Below, piece by piece: positions 16,816 through 29,173 of a stretch of 64,000 bases of DNA (position 1 is its first letter; every line of letters starts with the position of its first letter). The notes beneath the pieces are model-generated. The model had not been told where the DNA came from. It was given only the letters and a program-made list of their open reading frames with translations, and ran no database searches. Source of the stretch: JAWLBM01 sp041687675 (lineage in GTDB: Bacteria > Pseudomonadota > Alphaproteobacteria > Rhizobiales > Pleomorphomonadaceae); assembly GCA_041687675.1 (NCBI GenBank), contig JAWLBM010000019.1:21622-85621 (forward strand). Direction: 5' to 3'. The translations under genes were made by a program, and so were the position numbers.

Positions 16816-17232
16816 ATGAACGACATGGACGACAACACCACGGTAATCGACCTCGCGGCCCACATCGTCGCGGCCTACGTCGGTAACAACACCGTTGCAC
16901 CGGGCGATCTGCCCAACCTGATCTTCGAGGTGGTCGGTGCGCTGAACCGCGTCCAGGGCGGTCCCGTCGAGGCGGAGCCGGAGCCGGCCAAGCCGGCCGT
17001 TCCGGTCAAGAAATCCGTCACGCCGGACTACATCATCTGCCTCGAGGACGGCAAGAAGTTCAAGTCGCTGAAGCGGCACCTGCGCACCCACTACAACATG
17101 TCGCCGGAAGAGTACCGCGAGAAGTGGAACCTGCCGGCCGACTATCCGATGGTTGCGCCGAACTACGCCCAGGCCCGCTCCGAGCTTGCCAAGAAGATGG
17201 GCCTCGGCCAGCAGCGTCGCCGGTCGCGCTGA
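16816..17232 (+). CDS. mucR: MucR/Ros family zinc-finger transcriptional regulator
   Basis: A 138-aa regulator. The N-terminal 45 residues mediate oligomerisation in this family; a Pro/Glu-rich linker follows. The zinc-finger domain has C75, D78, H88 and H92, i.e. Cys-x2-Asp-x9-His-x3-His, the variant in which Asp replaces the second Cys of Ros. The C-terminal MSPEEYREKW and APNYAQARSELAKKMGLG blocks are typical. MucR proteins act as H-NS-like silencers of exopolysaccharide, motility and virulence genes. The start at 16816 is chosen by family length; no strong ribosome site supports it. Confidence 0.93.
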   Translation: MNDMDDNTTVIDLAAHIVAAYVGNNTVAPGDLPNLIFEVVGALNRVQGGPVEAEPEPAKPAVPVKKSVTPDYIICLEDGKKFKSLKRHLRTHYNMSPEEYREKWNLPADYPMVAPNYAQARSELAKKMGLGQQRRRSR

Positions 17233-17251
17233 GCCGCCGGAAGTCTAAGGG

Positions 17252-17284
17252 AAGGGGCGTCGTCCACGGGGCGGCGCCCCTTTT
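17252..17284 (+). terminator. Rho-independent terminator of mucR
   Basis: An 8-bp stem (AAGGGGCG / CGCCCCTT) around a 15-nt loop, followed by TTTT, begins 20 bp after the mucR stop. Confidence 0.8.
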
Positions 17285-17486
17285 CCATGCGCGGACCTCC
17301 CGCCGACGGGCGGTCCGGGGCCCGGCCGATGTCCGCGCGGCCGCAAGGGCCCGTGCTGCGGCAGGCGGAGCGGGCGACCTCTGGGTGACGTCGCGCCCGG
17401 CCGGGTGGCGGCTGATCCGCCCTGCGAGGTCATCCGGCGGACGGCGGGCTACGTAGAGGTCGGGAACAGCCCACGGAGGTTCCCTG

Positions 17487-17999
17487 ATGCCGCTCACCCG
17501 CCGCGCCTTCACCGGTCTTGCCGCCGGCGTCCTCGCCCTGCCGTTTCCGGCCGGCGCCGCCTCGCCGGGGCTCCGCCTCGAGCGATTCTTCCTCGGTCGC
17601 ACGACGGGCCGTGGGCGCTTCGTCTCCGACCTCGCCGGCGTCGACCGGGAGTTCGACGTGGCGGCCCACGGTCGCATGGACGGGGCCGACCTGATCCTCG
17701 TCGAGGAGATCACCTACGACGACGGCGTCCGCGACACCGCGGCCTGGCGCTTCGCCCCCTCCGGCAGCGGCTACACCGGCCGGCGCACCGGCGTCGAGAC
17801 GCTGGTGCCGGTGCGGGTGGAGGACGGTGTCGTCCGCATGTCCTACGTGGCCGAGGTGCCCGGCGCGGACGGCGCTCCGGTGCGCCTGCGCTTCGACGAC
17901 GTCCTCGTCCAGACCGACGCCTCCACGGTGGTGAACACCGCCGACGTGAGCATCGCCGGGGTCCGCGTCGGGACCGTCGAGGTGACCTTCCGCCGCTGA
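17487..17999 (+). CDS. DUF3833-like exported protein
   Basis: A 170-aa protein with a Tat-type signal (LTRRAFTGLAAGVLALPFPAGAA). The mature part starts with LERFFLGRTTGRGRF and contains FDVAAHGRMDG and LVEEITYDDG, the pattern of DUF3833 proteins, which are predicted beta-barrel-like lipid-binding folds. No lipobox is visible, unlike many DUF3833 members, so it is probably soluble in the periplasm. Function unknown. It stands alone between mucR and DUF1127. Confidence 0.7.
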   Translation: MPLTRRAFTGLAAGVLALPFPAGAASPGLRLERFFLGRTTGRGRFVSDLAGVDREFDVAAHGRMDGADLILVEEITYDDGVRDTAAWRFAPSGSGYTGRRTGVETLVPVRVEDGVVRMSYVAEVPGADGAPVRLRFDDVLVQTDASTVVNTADVSIAGVRVGTVEVTFRR

Positions 18000-18001
18000 C
18001 C

Positions 18002-18042
18002 CCTGTTGCGCTGCACAAGATATGCACGCACTGCACAACAGG
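18002..18042. promoter_or_regulatory. Direct and inverted repeats after the DUF3833 gene
   Basis: CTGCACAA occurs at 18011-18018 and again at 18031-18038, exactly 20 bp apart (about two helical turns). They are enclosed by CCTGTTG (18002-18008) and CAACAGG (18036-18042). The position just past the DUF3833 stop and about 120 bp before DUF1127 fits an operator for the latter. No regulator can be named. Confidence 0.4.
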
Positions 18043-18091
18043 CGTGCAGCGGATGCCCTAACCGGAGGCGACGGGATCATCTACATGGATG

Positions 18092-18132
18092 TTGTCCGAT
18101 TGGACAAAAAACCGCCCGGCGGATCCGGGCGG
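18092..18132 (-). terminator. Palindrome and leftward-facing terminator in the DUF1127 leader
   Basis: TTGTCC-gatt-GGACAA (18092-18107) is followed by a perfect 8-bp stem CCGCCCGG/CCGGGCGG with a 5-nt loop (18112-18132). Read on the minus strand the GC stem is followed at once by TTTTTTG, a textbook intrinsic terminator. No leftward gene exists here. On the plus strand the same stem lies about 20 nt before the DUF1127 ribosome site and could limit translation. Confidence 0.55.
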
Positions 18133-18160
18133 CCCGATCGGGGAAGCCTGGAGAGAGAAG

Positions 18161-18310
18161 ATGATCAGCCTGATTGCCCAGCGCGTGAAGGCCTACCGCA
18201 ACTACCGTTCGGTCGTCGGCCAGCTGTCGCGGATGACGTCGCACGAACTCGACGACATCGGCCTCACCCGCGCCGACATCGAGCGCGTCGCCCGCGGCGC
18301 CGCCCGCTGA
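18161..18310 (+). CDS. DUF1127 small protein
   Basis: A 49-aa basic protein with the family pattern R-x-x-x-x-L-x-x-M-x-x-x-E-L-x-D-I-G-L-T-R-x-D-I. The ATG follows GAGAGAG. DUF1127 proteins in alphaproteobacteria bind RNA or affect phosphate and carbon metabolism (e.g. CcaF1 in Rhodobacter). The leader is unusually structured. Confidence 0.88.
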   Translation: MISLIAQRVKAYRNYRSVVGQLSRMTSHELDDIGLTRADIERVARGAAR

Positions 18311-18356
18311 ACAGAACGCCGACGCCCGCCGCTATCCCGCGGCCCGCGCCCTGACG

Positions 18357-18383
18357 AGCCCCGCCCCGGCGGGGCTTTGTCGT
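18357..18383 (+). terminator. Terminator after DUF1127
   Basis: A 9-bp stem AGCCCCGCC/GGCGGGGCT with a 2-nt spacer followed by TTT-rich sequence, 47 bp past the DUF1127 stop. Confidence 0.7.
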
Positions 18384-18587
18384 TTCTGCGAGAGCCTCGC
18401 CGAAGTCTGGCGGGTGGAGGCGGTCACCGGCCCCCCGACGGAGCGGCGAGGGCGCCGGCGGCCGAGGCATCCGGCCCGGTTGGCGGTTCGGGCGAAGGCG
18501 CGCCCATGGGCCCGGGCAGCCCCACGACCCGTCCGGTGCGTCCCGCCGCCCTTTACCGACGATCCCCGGCCGGGCTATGCCGCTTGC

Positions 18588-19817
18588 ATGACACCGCCCG
18601 CCGACGATCCGCGCCGCTTCCGCCAGAGCCCCGCCGACCCCGCCTTCGTCCAGGATCCCTATCCCGCCTACGACCGGATGCGCGCGATCGGCCCGGCGGT
18701 CTACTGGGAGGACTACGGCTTCTGGTGCCTTGCGGGATTCGACGCGGTGAACGCGCTGCTGCGCGACCGCCGCTTCGGCCGGGACGTGCTGCACGTCACC
18801 ACCCGCGAGGCGCTCGGCTGGCCGGAGATCCCGCCGCACCTGAAGCCCTTCTACGACGTCGAGGCGCACTCGCTGCTCGAACTCGAGCCGCCGGCGCACA
18901 CGCGCCTGCGCACGCTCGTCAACCGGGCCTTCGTCTCCCGCGCGATCGAGCGGCTGCGCCCGAGGGTGACGGCGCTCGCCCACGGCCTCGTCGACCGTTT
19001 CGAGGCGGACGGCCGGGTGGACCTGCTGCCCGCCTTCGCGACGCCGATCCCGGTGATCGTGATCGCCGAGCTCCTCGGGGTGCCGGTGGAGATGGCCGAC
19101 CGGCTGCTCGACTGGTCGCATCGCATGGTCGCCATGTACCAGTTCAACCGCACGCGGGCTGTGGAGGACGACGCCGTGGCGGCGACCGAATCCTTCGTCG
19201 CCTTCATGCGCTCCCATGTGGACGCCCGCCGCTCGGACCCGCGCGATGACCTGATCAGCCACCTGATCGCGGCGGAGGAGAAGGGCGAAAAGCTCTCCAC
19301 CGACGAGCTGATCACCACCTGCATCCTGCTGCTCAACGCCGGCCACGAGGCGACCGTGCACGCGATCGGCAACGGGGTGAAGGCGCTGCTCGAGGCCGGC
19401 GTCGACCCGGCGACCGCCTTCGCCACCCCCGCGGCGACGGAGCGCACCGTGGAGGAGCTGATCCGCTTCGACGCGCCGCTGCACCTCTTCACCCGCTACG
19501 CCCTCGAGGACGTCGAGGTGCACGGGGTGCGGCTGAAGCTCGGCGACCGGATCGGCCTCCTCCTCGGCGCGGCCAACCGCGACGGCGCGCGTTTCACCGA
19601 CCCGCACCGGCTCGACATCGGCCGTGCGGACGTCGCCAGCGTCTCCTTCGGCGCCGGCATCCATTTCTGCATCGGCGCGCCGCTCGCGCGGCTCGAGCTG
19701 CAGTGCGCCCTGCCGGCACTGTTCGAGCGCCTGCCGAGGCTGCGGCTGGACGCGCGGCCGGCCTATGCCGACCGCTACCACTTCCGCGGGCTGGAGGCCC
19801 TGCCGGTCGCCTGTTGA
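18588..19817 (+). CDS. Cytochrome P450 (bacterial soluble class I type)
   Basis: A 409-aa haem monooxygenase. The haem-binding loop is FGAGIHFCIG with C361 as thiolate ligand. The ExxR pair is E290/R293, and the I-helix oxygen-activation motif AGHEAT is at 251-256. Length and lack of a membrane anchor fit the CYP107/CYP109-like soluble group. The start at 18588 is by homology; no clear ribosome site. No ferredoxin or ferredoxin reductase is adjacent, so redox partners must come from elsewhere. Substrate unknown. Convergent with psuG. Confidence 0.93.
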   Translation: MTPPADDPRRFRQSPADPAFVQDPYPAYDRMRAIGPAVYWEDYGFWCLAGFDAVNALLRDRRFGRDVLHVTTREALGWPEIPPHLKPFYDVEAHSLLELEPPAHTRLRTLVNRAFVSRAIERLRPRVTALAHGLVDRFEADGRVDLLPAFATPIPVIVIAELLGVPVEMADRLLDWSHRMVAMYQFNRTRAVEDDAVAATESFVAFMRSHVDARRSDPRDDLISHLIAAEEKGEKLSTDELITTCILLLNAGHEATVHAIGNGVKALLEAGVDPATAFATPAATERTVEELIRFDAPLHLFTRYALEDVEVHGVRLKLGDRIGLLLGAANRDGARFTDPHRLDIGRADVASVSFGAGIHFCIGAPLARLELQCALPALFERLPRLRLDARPAYADRYHFRGLEALPVAC

Positions 19818-19968
19818 GGACGCCTTCGTCCCGACCTGGGCATCTACTCGCGGAGCCTGCTCCCGTCTGGCAGCGGTATATTCTCGAAAGGGCCAGCAAG
19901 TCCGCGGGGCGCCCGGCGGGCAGGTCGGACCCCGTGCCCCCGCCGCTGCGGCCGCCCCGCGTCGCTCC

Positions 19969-20883
19969 TCAACCGCGGGCCAGCGCCACCGCGATGTCGG
20001 CCGCCAGCCGCGCGTTGTTGCGCACCAGGGCGATGTTGGTCGCAAGGCTCCGCCCTCCGGTGCGCTCCAGCATCTCGGAGAGGAGGAACGGCGTCACCGC
20101 CTTGCCGACGATCCCGGCCGCCTCGGCGGCTGCGATCGAGGCAGCGATGTGGCCGGCGATCTCCTCGGCCGGGATCTCGTCGGCCTCCGGCACGGGGTTC
20201 GCGACCAGCATGCCGCCAGAGAGGCCGAGGCGCGTGCGCATCGCCATGAAGGCGGCGACGCCGCGGGCGTCGTCGATCCGGAGCGGCGCCTTCAGCCCCG
20301 AGCGGCGCGACCAGAAGGCGGGGAACTCGTCGGTGCCGAAGCCGACCACCGGCACGCCGAGGGTCTCCAGCACCTCCAGCGTCTTGGCGATGTCGAGGAT
20401 CGCCTTGGCGCCGGCAGCCACCACGGTGACCGGCGTGCGGGCGAGCTCCTGCAGGTCGGCCGAGACGTCGAAGCTCTCCTCCGCGCCGCGGTGGACGCCG
20501 CCGATGCCGCCGGTGGCGAAGACCGGAATGCCGGCGAGGTCCGCCGCGATCATCGTGGCGGCGACGGTGGTCGATCCGGCGCGGCGGGTCGCGAGGGCGA
20601 AGCCGAGGTCGGCCCGCGAAAGCTTCATCACCCCCTCGGCCTTCGCCAGCGCCTCCAGCACCGGCGGCTCCAGCCCGACGCGGATCCGCCCGTCCATCAC
20701 CGCGATGGTGGCGGGAACGGCGCCGCGGGCGCGCACCTCCGCCTCCACCGCGCGGGCGGTCTCGACATTCTGCGGCCAGGGCATGCCATGGGTGACGATG
20801 GTGGATTCGAGCGCCACCAGCGGGCGTCCGGCGAGGCGGGCGGCGGCCACCTCCTCGCCCCAGGTGATCGGCAGGTCGTTCAC
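19969..20883 (-). CDS. psuG: Pseudouridine-5'-phosphate glycosidase
   Basis: A 304-aa enzyme that cleaves the C-glycosidic bond of pseudouridine 5'-phosphate to uracil and ribose 5-phosphate. Conserved blocks: VALESTIVTHGMPWPQN (catalytic Glu), KLSRADL (Lys), TGGIGGVHRGAE, and AGAKAILD (Lys). GTG start, 1 bp after the stop of psuK. With psuK it completes pseudouridine breakdown. Confidence 0.95.
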   Translation of the reverse strand: MNDLPITWGEEVAAARLAGRPLVALESTIVTHGMPWPQNVETARAVEAEVRARGAVPATIAVMDGRIRVGLEPPVLEALAKAEGVMKLSRADLGFALATRRAGSTTVAATMIAADLAGIPVFATGGIGGVHRGAEESFDVSADLQELARTPVTVVAAGAKAILDIAKTLEVLETLGVPVVGFGTDEFPAFWSRRSGLKAPLRIDDARGVAAFMAMRTRLGLSGGMLVANPVPEADEIPAEEIAGHIAASIAAAEAAGIVGKAVTPFLLSEMLERTGGRSLATNIALVRNNARLAADIAVALARG

Positions 20884-20884
20884 G

Positions 20885-21805
20885 TCATGCTCCCGTCTCG
20901 TCTTGTTCCAGCGCTTGCAGCACGGCCGGCGGCAGCCTGTCCAGCGCCCCGGTGGAACTGAGCGCCGCGCCGGCGGCGAGGATGCCGGTCCGCGTCGCCT
21001 CCGCGAGCGGGCGGCCGCGGGCGAGCGCGGCGAGGGTGCCGGCGGTCAGCGCGTCGCCGGCCCCGGTCACGTCGGCGACCTCCACCGGCGGCACCTCGAT
21101 CGCCTCGATCCGCCCGTCCTCCAGCACCGCGAGCGGGCCGGCGCCGCCGGTCACCACCAGTCGGCGTGCGCCGCGGCGGGCGAGGGCGGCGGCGGCCTCG
21201 GAAGCGCCCCGGAAGGCTTCGCCGGCGAGCGCCGAGGCGGAGGCGAGGTTGAGGAAGCCGAGGGCGCCGGCGGAGAGGGCGGCGGCGACCCGCGGCGCCT
21301 TCGCCCGCGAGATGGCGTCGACCGCAAGGCGTGCCCCGCAGCGCCCGGCGAGGGCGTCCAGCGTCGCGGCCGGCAGGTTGGCGTCGGCGAACACCAGCCG
21401 GGCGGCGGCGAGCGGGCCGGCGAGCGCCTCCAGCGCCTCGGGCCCGATCCGGTCGTAGATCGCCATGTCGGACACCGCCGCGACGAGTTCGCCCGCCTCG
21501 TCGTGGACGGCGACATAGGCGCCGGTGGCGGCGTCCGGGTCCACAGTCACCGCGGCGGCCGCCACGCCGGCCGCGGCGAGGGCGGCGACGAGGCTCCGCC
21601 CCGCGGGGTCGTCGCCGACCCGGCTCGCCAGCGCCGTCCCGATCCCGGCGGAGGCCAGCAGCACCGCCACGTTGCGCGCGACGCCGCCGGGCCTCTCCGC
21701 CACCCGCCCGGGGCAGGAGGTCCCGGGCTCGAATCGGCCAATTGTCCGCGCCACCACGTCGCGGTGGCAGCCGCCGACGAGCAGGACCTCCGGGGCGCCG
21801 CTCAC
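20885..21805 (-). CDS. psuK: PfkB-family carbohydrate kinase (pseudouridine kinase)
   Basis: A 306-aa ribokinase-like enzyme. The N-terminal GGVARNVA and the C-terminal DVTGAGDALTAG motif (anion hole and catalytic Asp) are intact. It is coupled to psuG (1-bp gap), which argues for pseudouridine as substrate. The GTG at 21805 is preferred; the longer frame from a TTG further upstream would enter the recA promoter region. Confidence 0.9.
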   Translation of the reverse strand: MSGAPEVLLVGGCHRDVVARTIGRFEPGTSCPGRVAERPGGVARNVAVLLASAGIGTALASRVGDDPAGRSLVAALAAAGVAAAAVTVDPDAATGAYVAVHDEAGELVAAVSDMAIYDRIGPEALEALAGPLAAARLVFADANLPAATLDALAGRCGARLAVDAISRAKAPRVAAALSAGALGFLNLASASALAGEAFRGASEAAAALARRGARRLVVTGGAGPLAVLEDGRIEAIEVPPVEVADVTGAGDALTAGTLAALARGRPLAEATRTGILAAGAALSSTGALDRLPPAVLQALEQDETGA

Positions 21806-21934
21806 GGCCGGCCCCGTCCGGCGAGTCGCGCCGGCGGGCCGGCTGCGGCGACTGCGAGGCGGGGCGGAACGTCCCGCGAACGCATCGCCAAAAGGCAATG
21901 TCGCTCAATCGTTTCACAGGGGACTTGCGCGATG

Positions 21935-21949
21935 GAACAAATCATGTAC
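21935..21949. promoter_or_regulatory. Candidate SOS (LexA) box of recA
   Basis: GAAC-N7-GTAC lies 55 bp upstream of the recA start. The alphaproteobacterial LexA box is GTTC-N7-GTTC (GAAC-N7-GAAC on the other strand); this site differs by one base. No better match was seen between psuK and recA. Confidence 0.5.
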
Positions 21950-22003
21950 ATCCTGCCTGAGATTGCTACCGGTCGCGGCTCGTGGAATAAGGACCCGGCA
22001 CCC

Positions 22004-23089
<1,086 letters not shown>

Positions 23090-23473
23090 GCAAGGCCGCG
23101 CGGCCGCCGGCGCCGTGGAGGCTCTGAGCCCGCCCTTCTCCCCGCCGGGGAGGAGGGACCACGTGCCGGGACGAGGTCAGGGACACGTGCCGGCCGATCG
23201 ACGCCGGTTCAGCACCGCGACCTCCGGATCCGCCACCCGGGGCGCCGTTCCCGCATCCTCTGTGGACTCCCGTCCGGGCGATCGGATATGAACCGCTGTC
23301 CTCACGCAGCGCGGCCTCGCGGTCGCGGGCGCCGACCGTCGCCGGGCCGGCGGGCGGGACGCGGGCGGGGCGGTGGCCGGTTGCGGACGGCGGCTCCGGA
23401 CGCCACATCGATGGGCGACGAAACACGGGACGGCCGGGCGGCAGGGCCCGGCCATGCGGGGTGAACCAGGGTC
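23090..23473. other. recA-alaS intergenic region
   Basis: About 384 GC-rich bases with no supported gene. It contains a 10-bp direct repeat CACGTGCCGG at 23160-23169 and 23184-23193. No T-box or other riboswitch structure was recognised before alaS. Confidence 0.4.
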
Positions 23474-26134
<2,661 letters not shown>

Positions 26135-26303
26135 GGGCGGCGCGCCTCGCGGGGCGGTTGCGAAGCGTGCCCGCCACCCTGCCTGCCGGGCGGGGCACGG
26201 GCGGGCGTCGCACGTCGGGGTCCCCGGTCGCGGTGACGAGGGGAGGGGATGACGTGCCGGCTGCGGGGCCCCGGTGCCCGGCATCCCGTCAATGAGGAGG
26301 ACC

Positions 26304-27911
26304 ATGGCGGTGCCCGGCAGCGACTGGTGGCGCGGGGCGGTGATCTACGAAATCTACCCCCGCTCCTTCCGCGACACGAACGGCGACGGGGTCGGCGACC
26401 TCGCCGGCATTGCCGAGCGCCTTGCCCATGTGGCCGATCTCGGCGCCGACGCCGTCTGGATCACGCCCTTCTACCGCTCGCCCATGGACGACTTCGGCTA
26501 CGATGTCGCGGACTACCGCGAGGTCGATCCGGTGTTCGGCGCTCTCGCCGACTTCGAAGCGCTGGCCGCCGAGGCGCGGCGGGTCGGCCTGAAGCTCCTC
26601 GTCGACTTCGTGCCGAGCCACACCTCCAGCGCCCATGCCTGGTTCGTCGAGAGCCGGTCGTCGCGCCACAATCCGAAGGCCGACTGGTACGTCTGGGCGG
26701 ACCGAAAGGCGGACGGCACGCCGCCGAACAACTGGCTTTCGGTCTTCGGCGGCCCGGCCTGGCAGTGGGACTCGCGCCGGCGGCAATACTACCTGCACAA
26801 TTTCCTGGCCAGCCAGCCGGACCTGAACCTGCACAACCCGGAGGTCCAGGACGCGCTCCTGTCCGAGATGCGCTTCTGGCTCGACCGCGGCGTCGCTGGC
26901 TTCCGCCTCGACGCGCTCAACTTCGGCATGCACGACCCGCAGCTGCGGGACAATCCGCCGGCCGAGGACCCGAGCCTGTCGGAGCACCCGCTCACCAACC
27001 CCTACGCCTACCAGCGGCACCTCTACGACAAGAGCCGGCCGGAGATGCCAGCCTTCCTCGAGCGGATCCGCGCCCTGCTCGACGGCTACGGCGCGACCAC
27101 CAGCCTCGCCGAGATCGGCGACGATTCCCTCGTCACCCTCAAGCTGATGGGCGACTATGCCGGGGGCGGCAACCGGCTGCACATGGCCTACGGGTTCGAG
27201 TTCCTCGGCAGCCGGTTCTCGCCCCGCTTCGTGCGCGACACGCTCGCCCGCCATGCGGAGGTGGCCGGCGATGCCTGGCCCTGCTGGGCCTTCTCCAACC
27301 ACGACTGCATGCGCCACGTCTCGCGCTGGATGCGGCCGGGCGAGGACCCCGCCGCGCTGGCGAAGCTCGCTGCGGGCGTGCTGCTCTCGCTGCGCGGTTC
27401 GGTCTGCCTCTACCAGGGCGAGGAACTCGGCCTGCCGGAGGCGGACGTCGCCTTCGAGGATCTCCAGGATCCCACCGGCCGCACCTTCTGGCCGGACTAC
27501 AAGGGGCGCGACGGCTGCCGCACGCCGATGCCCTGGGACGACGCCGCCCCGAACGCCGGCTTCGGCGGCGCCGGCCGGCCCTGGCTCCCGGTTCCGCCGG
27601 CGCACCTGCCGCTCGCCGTCTCCCGCCAGCACGGCGACCCGGGGTCGGTCCTCGCCTTCTACCGGGCGGCCCTCGCGGCGCGGCGGCTGAGCCCCGCCCT
27701 CGTCGCCGGCGCGTTCGAGGTGCTGGAGGCCGGCGATGCCCTCCTGGCGCTCCGCCGGTCCGTGGACGGGGAGGAGATCGTCTGCGTCTTCAATTTCGGG
27801 GAGGCGCCGGTCGAGACGTCCCTGGTGGAATCGGGGGACGTGCTGCTCTCGACAGGGGGAGAGGGCGCCCGGCTCGAGCCGCGCGGTGTCCGCTGGATGA
27901 AGGTTGTGTGA
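26304..27911 (+). CDS. GH13 alpha-glucosidase / oligo-1,6-glucosidase type
   Basis: A 535-aa cytoplasmic glycosidase. The four GH13 regions are present: DFVPSH (101-106), GFRLDALNF with nucleophile D203, the general acid E270 in LAEIGD, and SNHD with D334. There is no signal peptide. Length and the DWWRGAVIYEIYPRSF opening match alpha-glucosidases of GH13 subfamilies 17/23/30. Substrate (maltose, sucrose, isomaltose) cannot be fixed. Ribosome site GAGGAGG. No sugar transporter is adjacent. Confidence 0.9.
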   Translation: MAVPGSDWWRGAVIYEIYPRSFRDTNGDGVGDLAGIAERLAHVADLGADAVWITPFYRSPMDDFGYDVADYREVDPVFGALADFEALAAEARRVGLKLLVDFVPSHTSSAHAWFVESRSSRHNPKADWYVWADRKADGTPPNNWLSVFGGPAWQWDSRRRQYYLHNFLASQPDLNLHNPEVQDALLSEMRFWLDRGVAGFRLDALNFGMHDPQLRDNPPAEDPSLSEHPLTNPYAYQRHLYDKSRPEMPAFLERIRALLDGYGATTSLAEIGDDSLVTLKLMGDYAGGGNRLHMAYGFEFLGSRFSPRFVRDTLARHAEVAGDAWPCWAFSNHDCMRHVSRWMRPGEDPAALAKLAAGVLLSLRGSVCLYQGEELGLPEADVAFEDLQDPTGRTFWPDYKGRDGCRTPMPWDDAAPNAGFGGAGRPWLPVPPAHLPLAVSRQHGDPGSVLAFYRAALAARRLSPALVAGAFEVLEAGDALLALRRSVDGEEIVCVFNFGEAPVETSLVESGDVLLSTGGEGARLEPRGVRWMKVV

Positions 27912-27942
27912 GGGCGGCGGGGACCGGCTGCCGGGCGCCCCT

Positions 27943-29145
27943 TCAGGGCGTCTCGAGCAGCAGCGAGATGCCCTGGCCGACGCCGATGCACATGGTCGCG
28001 AGGGCGCGGCGGGCGCCGCGGGCCTGCAGCTCCAGCGCGGCGGTGCCGGCGATGCGGGCGCCCGAGGCGCCGAGCGGATGGCCGAGGGCGATGGCGCCGC
28101 CGTTGGGATTCACATGCCCGGCGTCGTCGGCAAGGCCAAGCCGGCGGGTGACCGCGAGCGCCTGGGCGGCGAAGGCCTCGTTGAGCTCGACGATGTCGAC
28201 GTCGGCCATCGTGAGCCCGAGGCGGCCGAGCAGCTTCTCCGTCGACGGGGCGGGGCCCATCCCCATGATCCGCGGCGGCACGCCGGCGGTGGCCGCGCCG
28301 GCGACCTTCGCGATCGGGGTCAGGCCGTAGCGCTCGCAGGCCGCGGCCGAGGCGATCAGCACCGCCGCCGCGCCGTCGTTGACGCCGGAGGCGTTGCCCG
28401 CGGTCACCGTGCCGCCCTGGCGGAAGGGCGTCGGCAGCCTGGCGAGCATGTCGAGCGTGGTGTCCGGGCGCGGGTGCTCGTCCTCGCAGACCACCGTGAC
28501 CGCGCCCTTGCGGCCCTTGATCTCCACCGGAACGATCTCGCGGGCAAGCCGGCCGGACGCCATCGCCCGGCCGGCGCGCTGCTGGCTGCGCAGCGCGAAG
28601 GCGTCCTGGTCGGCGCGCGAGACGCCGAACTCGGCGGCGACGTTCTCGCCGGTCTCCGGCATCGAATCGACGCCATGGGCGGCCTTCATCAGCGGATTGA
28701 CGAAGCGCCAGCCGATGGTGGTGTCGTGGATCTCGGTTTGACGGGAGAAGGCGGCCTCGGCCTTGGGCATCACGAAGGGCGCGCGCGACATGCTCTCGAC
28801 GCCGCCGGCGATCACCACCTCGGCCTCGCCGAGGCGGATCTGGCGGGCGCCGATGGCGATCGCGTCGAGGCCGGAGCCGCAGAGCCGGTTGACCGTGGTG
28901 CCCGGCACCGTGTCCGGCAGGCCGGCGAGCAGGGCGGCCATGCGGGCGACGTTGCGATTGTCCTCCCCGGCCTGGTTGGCGCAGCCGAGGATCACCTCGT
29001 CGATCGCCGCCGGGTCGAGGCCGGCGTTGCGGGCAAGCAGCGCCCGCAGCGGGATCGCGGCGAGGTCGTCGGTGCGGACCGGGGCGAGCGCGCCACCGAA
29101 GCGGCCGATTGGCGTGCGGATGTAGTCGACGATATAGGCGTCCAT
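27943..29145 (-). CDS. pcaF: 3-oxoadipyl-CoA thiolase
   Basis: A 400-aa thiolase, last step of the beta-ketoadipate pathway giving succinyl-CoA and acetyl-CoA. The acylated cysteine is in NRLCGSGLDAI (about residue 90); GHPLGASGARI holds the catalytic His and CIGVGQG the second Cys. Its place after pcaIJ (28-bp gap) supports 3-oxoadipyl-CoA rather than acetoacetyl-CoA as substrate. Confidence 0.92.
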   Translation of the reverse strand: MDAYIVDYIRTPIGRFGGALAPVRTDDLAAIPLRALLARNAGLDPAAIDEVILGCANQAGEDNRNVARMAALLAGLPDTVPGTTVNRLCGSGLDAIAIGARQIRLGEAEVVIAGGVESMSRAPFVMPKAEAAFSRQTEIHDTTIGWRFVNPLMKAAHGVDSMPETGENVAAEFGVSRADQDAFALRSQQRAGRAMASGRLAREIVPVEIKGRKGAVTVVCEDEHPRPDTTLDMLARLPTPFRQGGTVTAGNASGVNDGAAAVLIASAAACERYGLTPIAKVAGAATAGVPPRIMGMGPAPSTEKLLGRLGLTMADVDIVELNEAFAAQALAVTRRLGLADDAGHVNPNGGAIALGHPLGASGARIAGTAALELQARGARRALATMCIGVGQGISLLLETP

Positions 29146-29173
29146 GGAGATGCTCTCGTCCCAGTTGGCCGGG

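Noticed and set aside
21721..21745. tRNA-like T-loop sequence (GGCTCGAATC)
   Set aside because: It lies inside psuK and no acceptor or anticodon stem can be formed around it.
21932..22003. An earlier in-frame ATG for recA (MEQIMY...)
   Set aside because: It would put the candidate SOS box inside the coding region and the added residues do not match RecA proteins.
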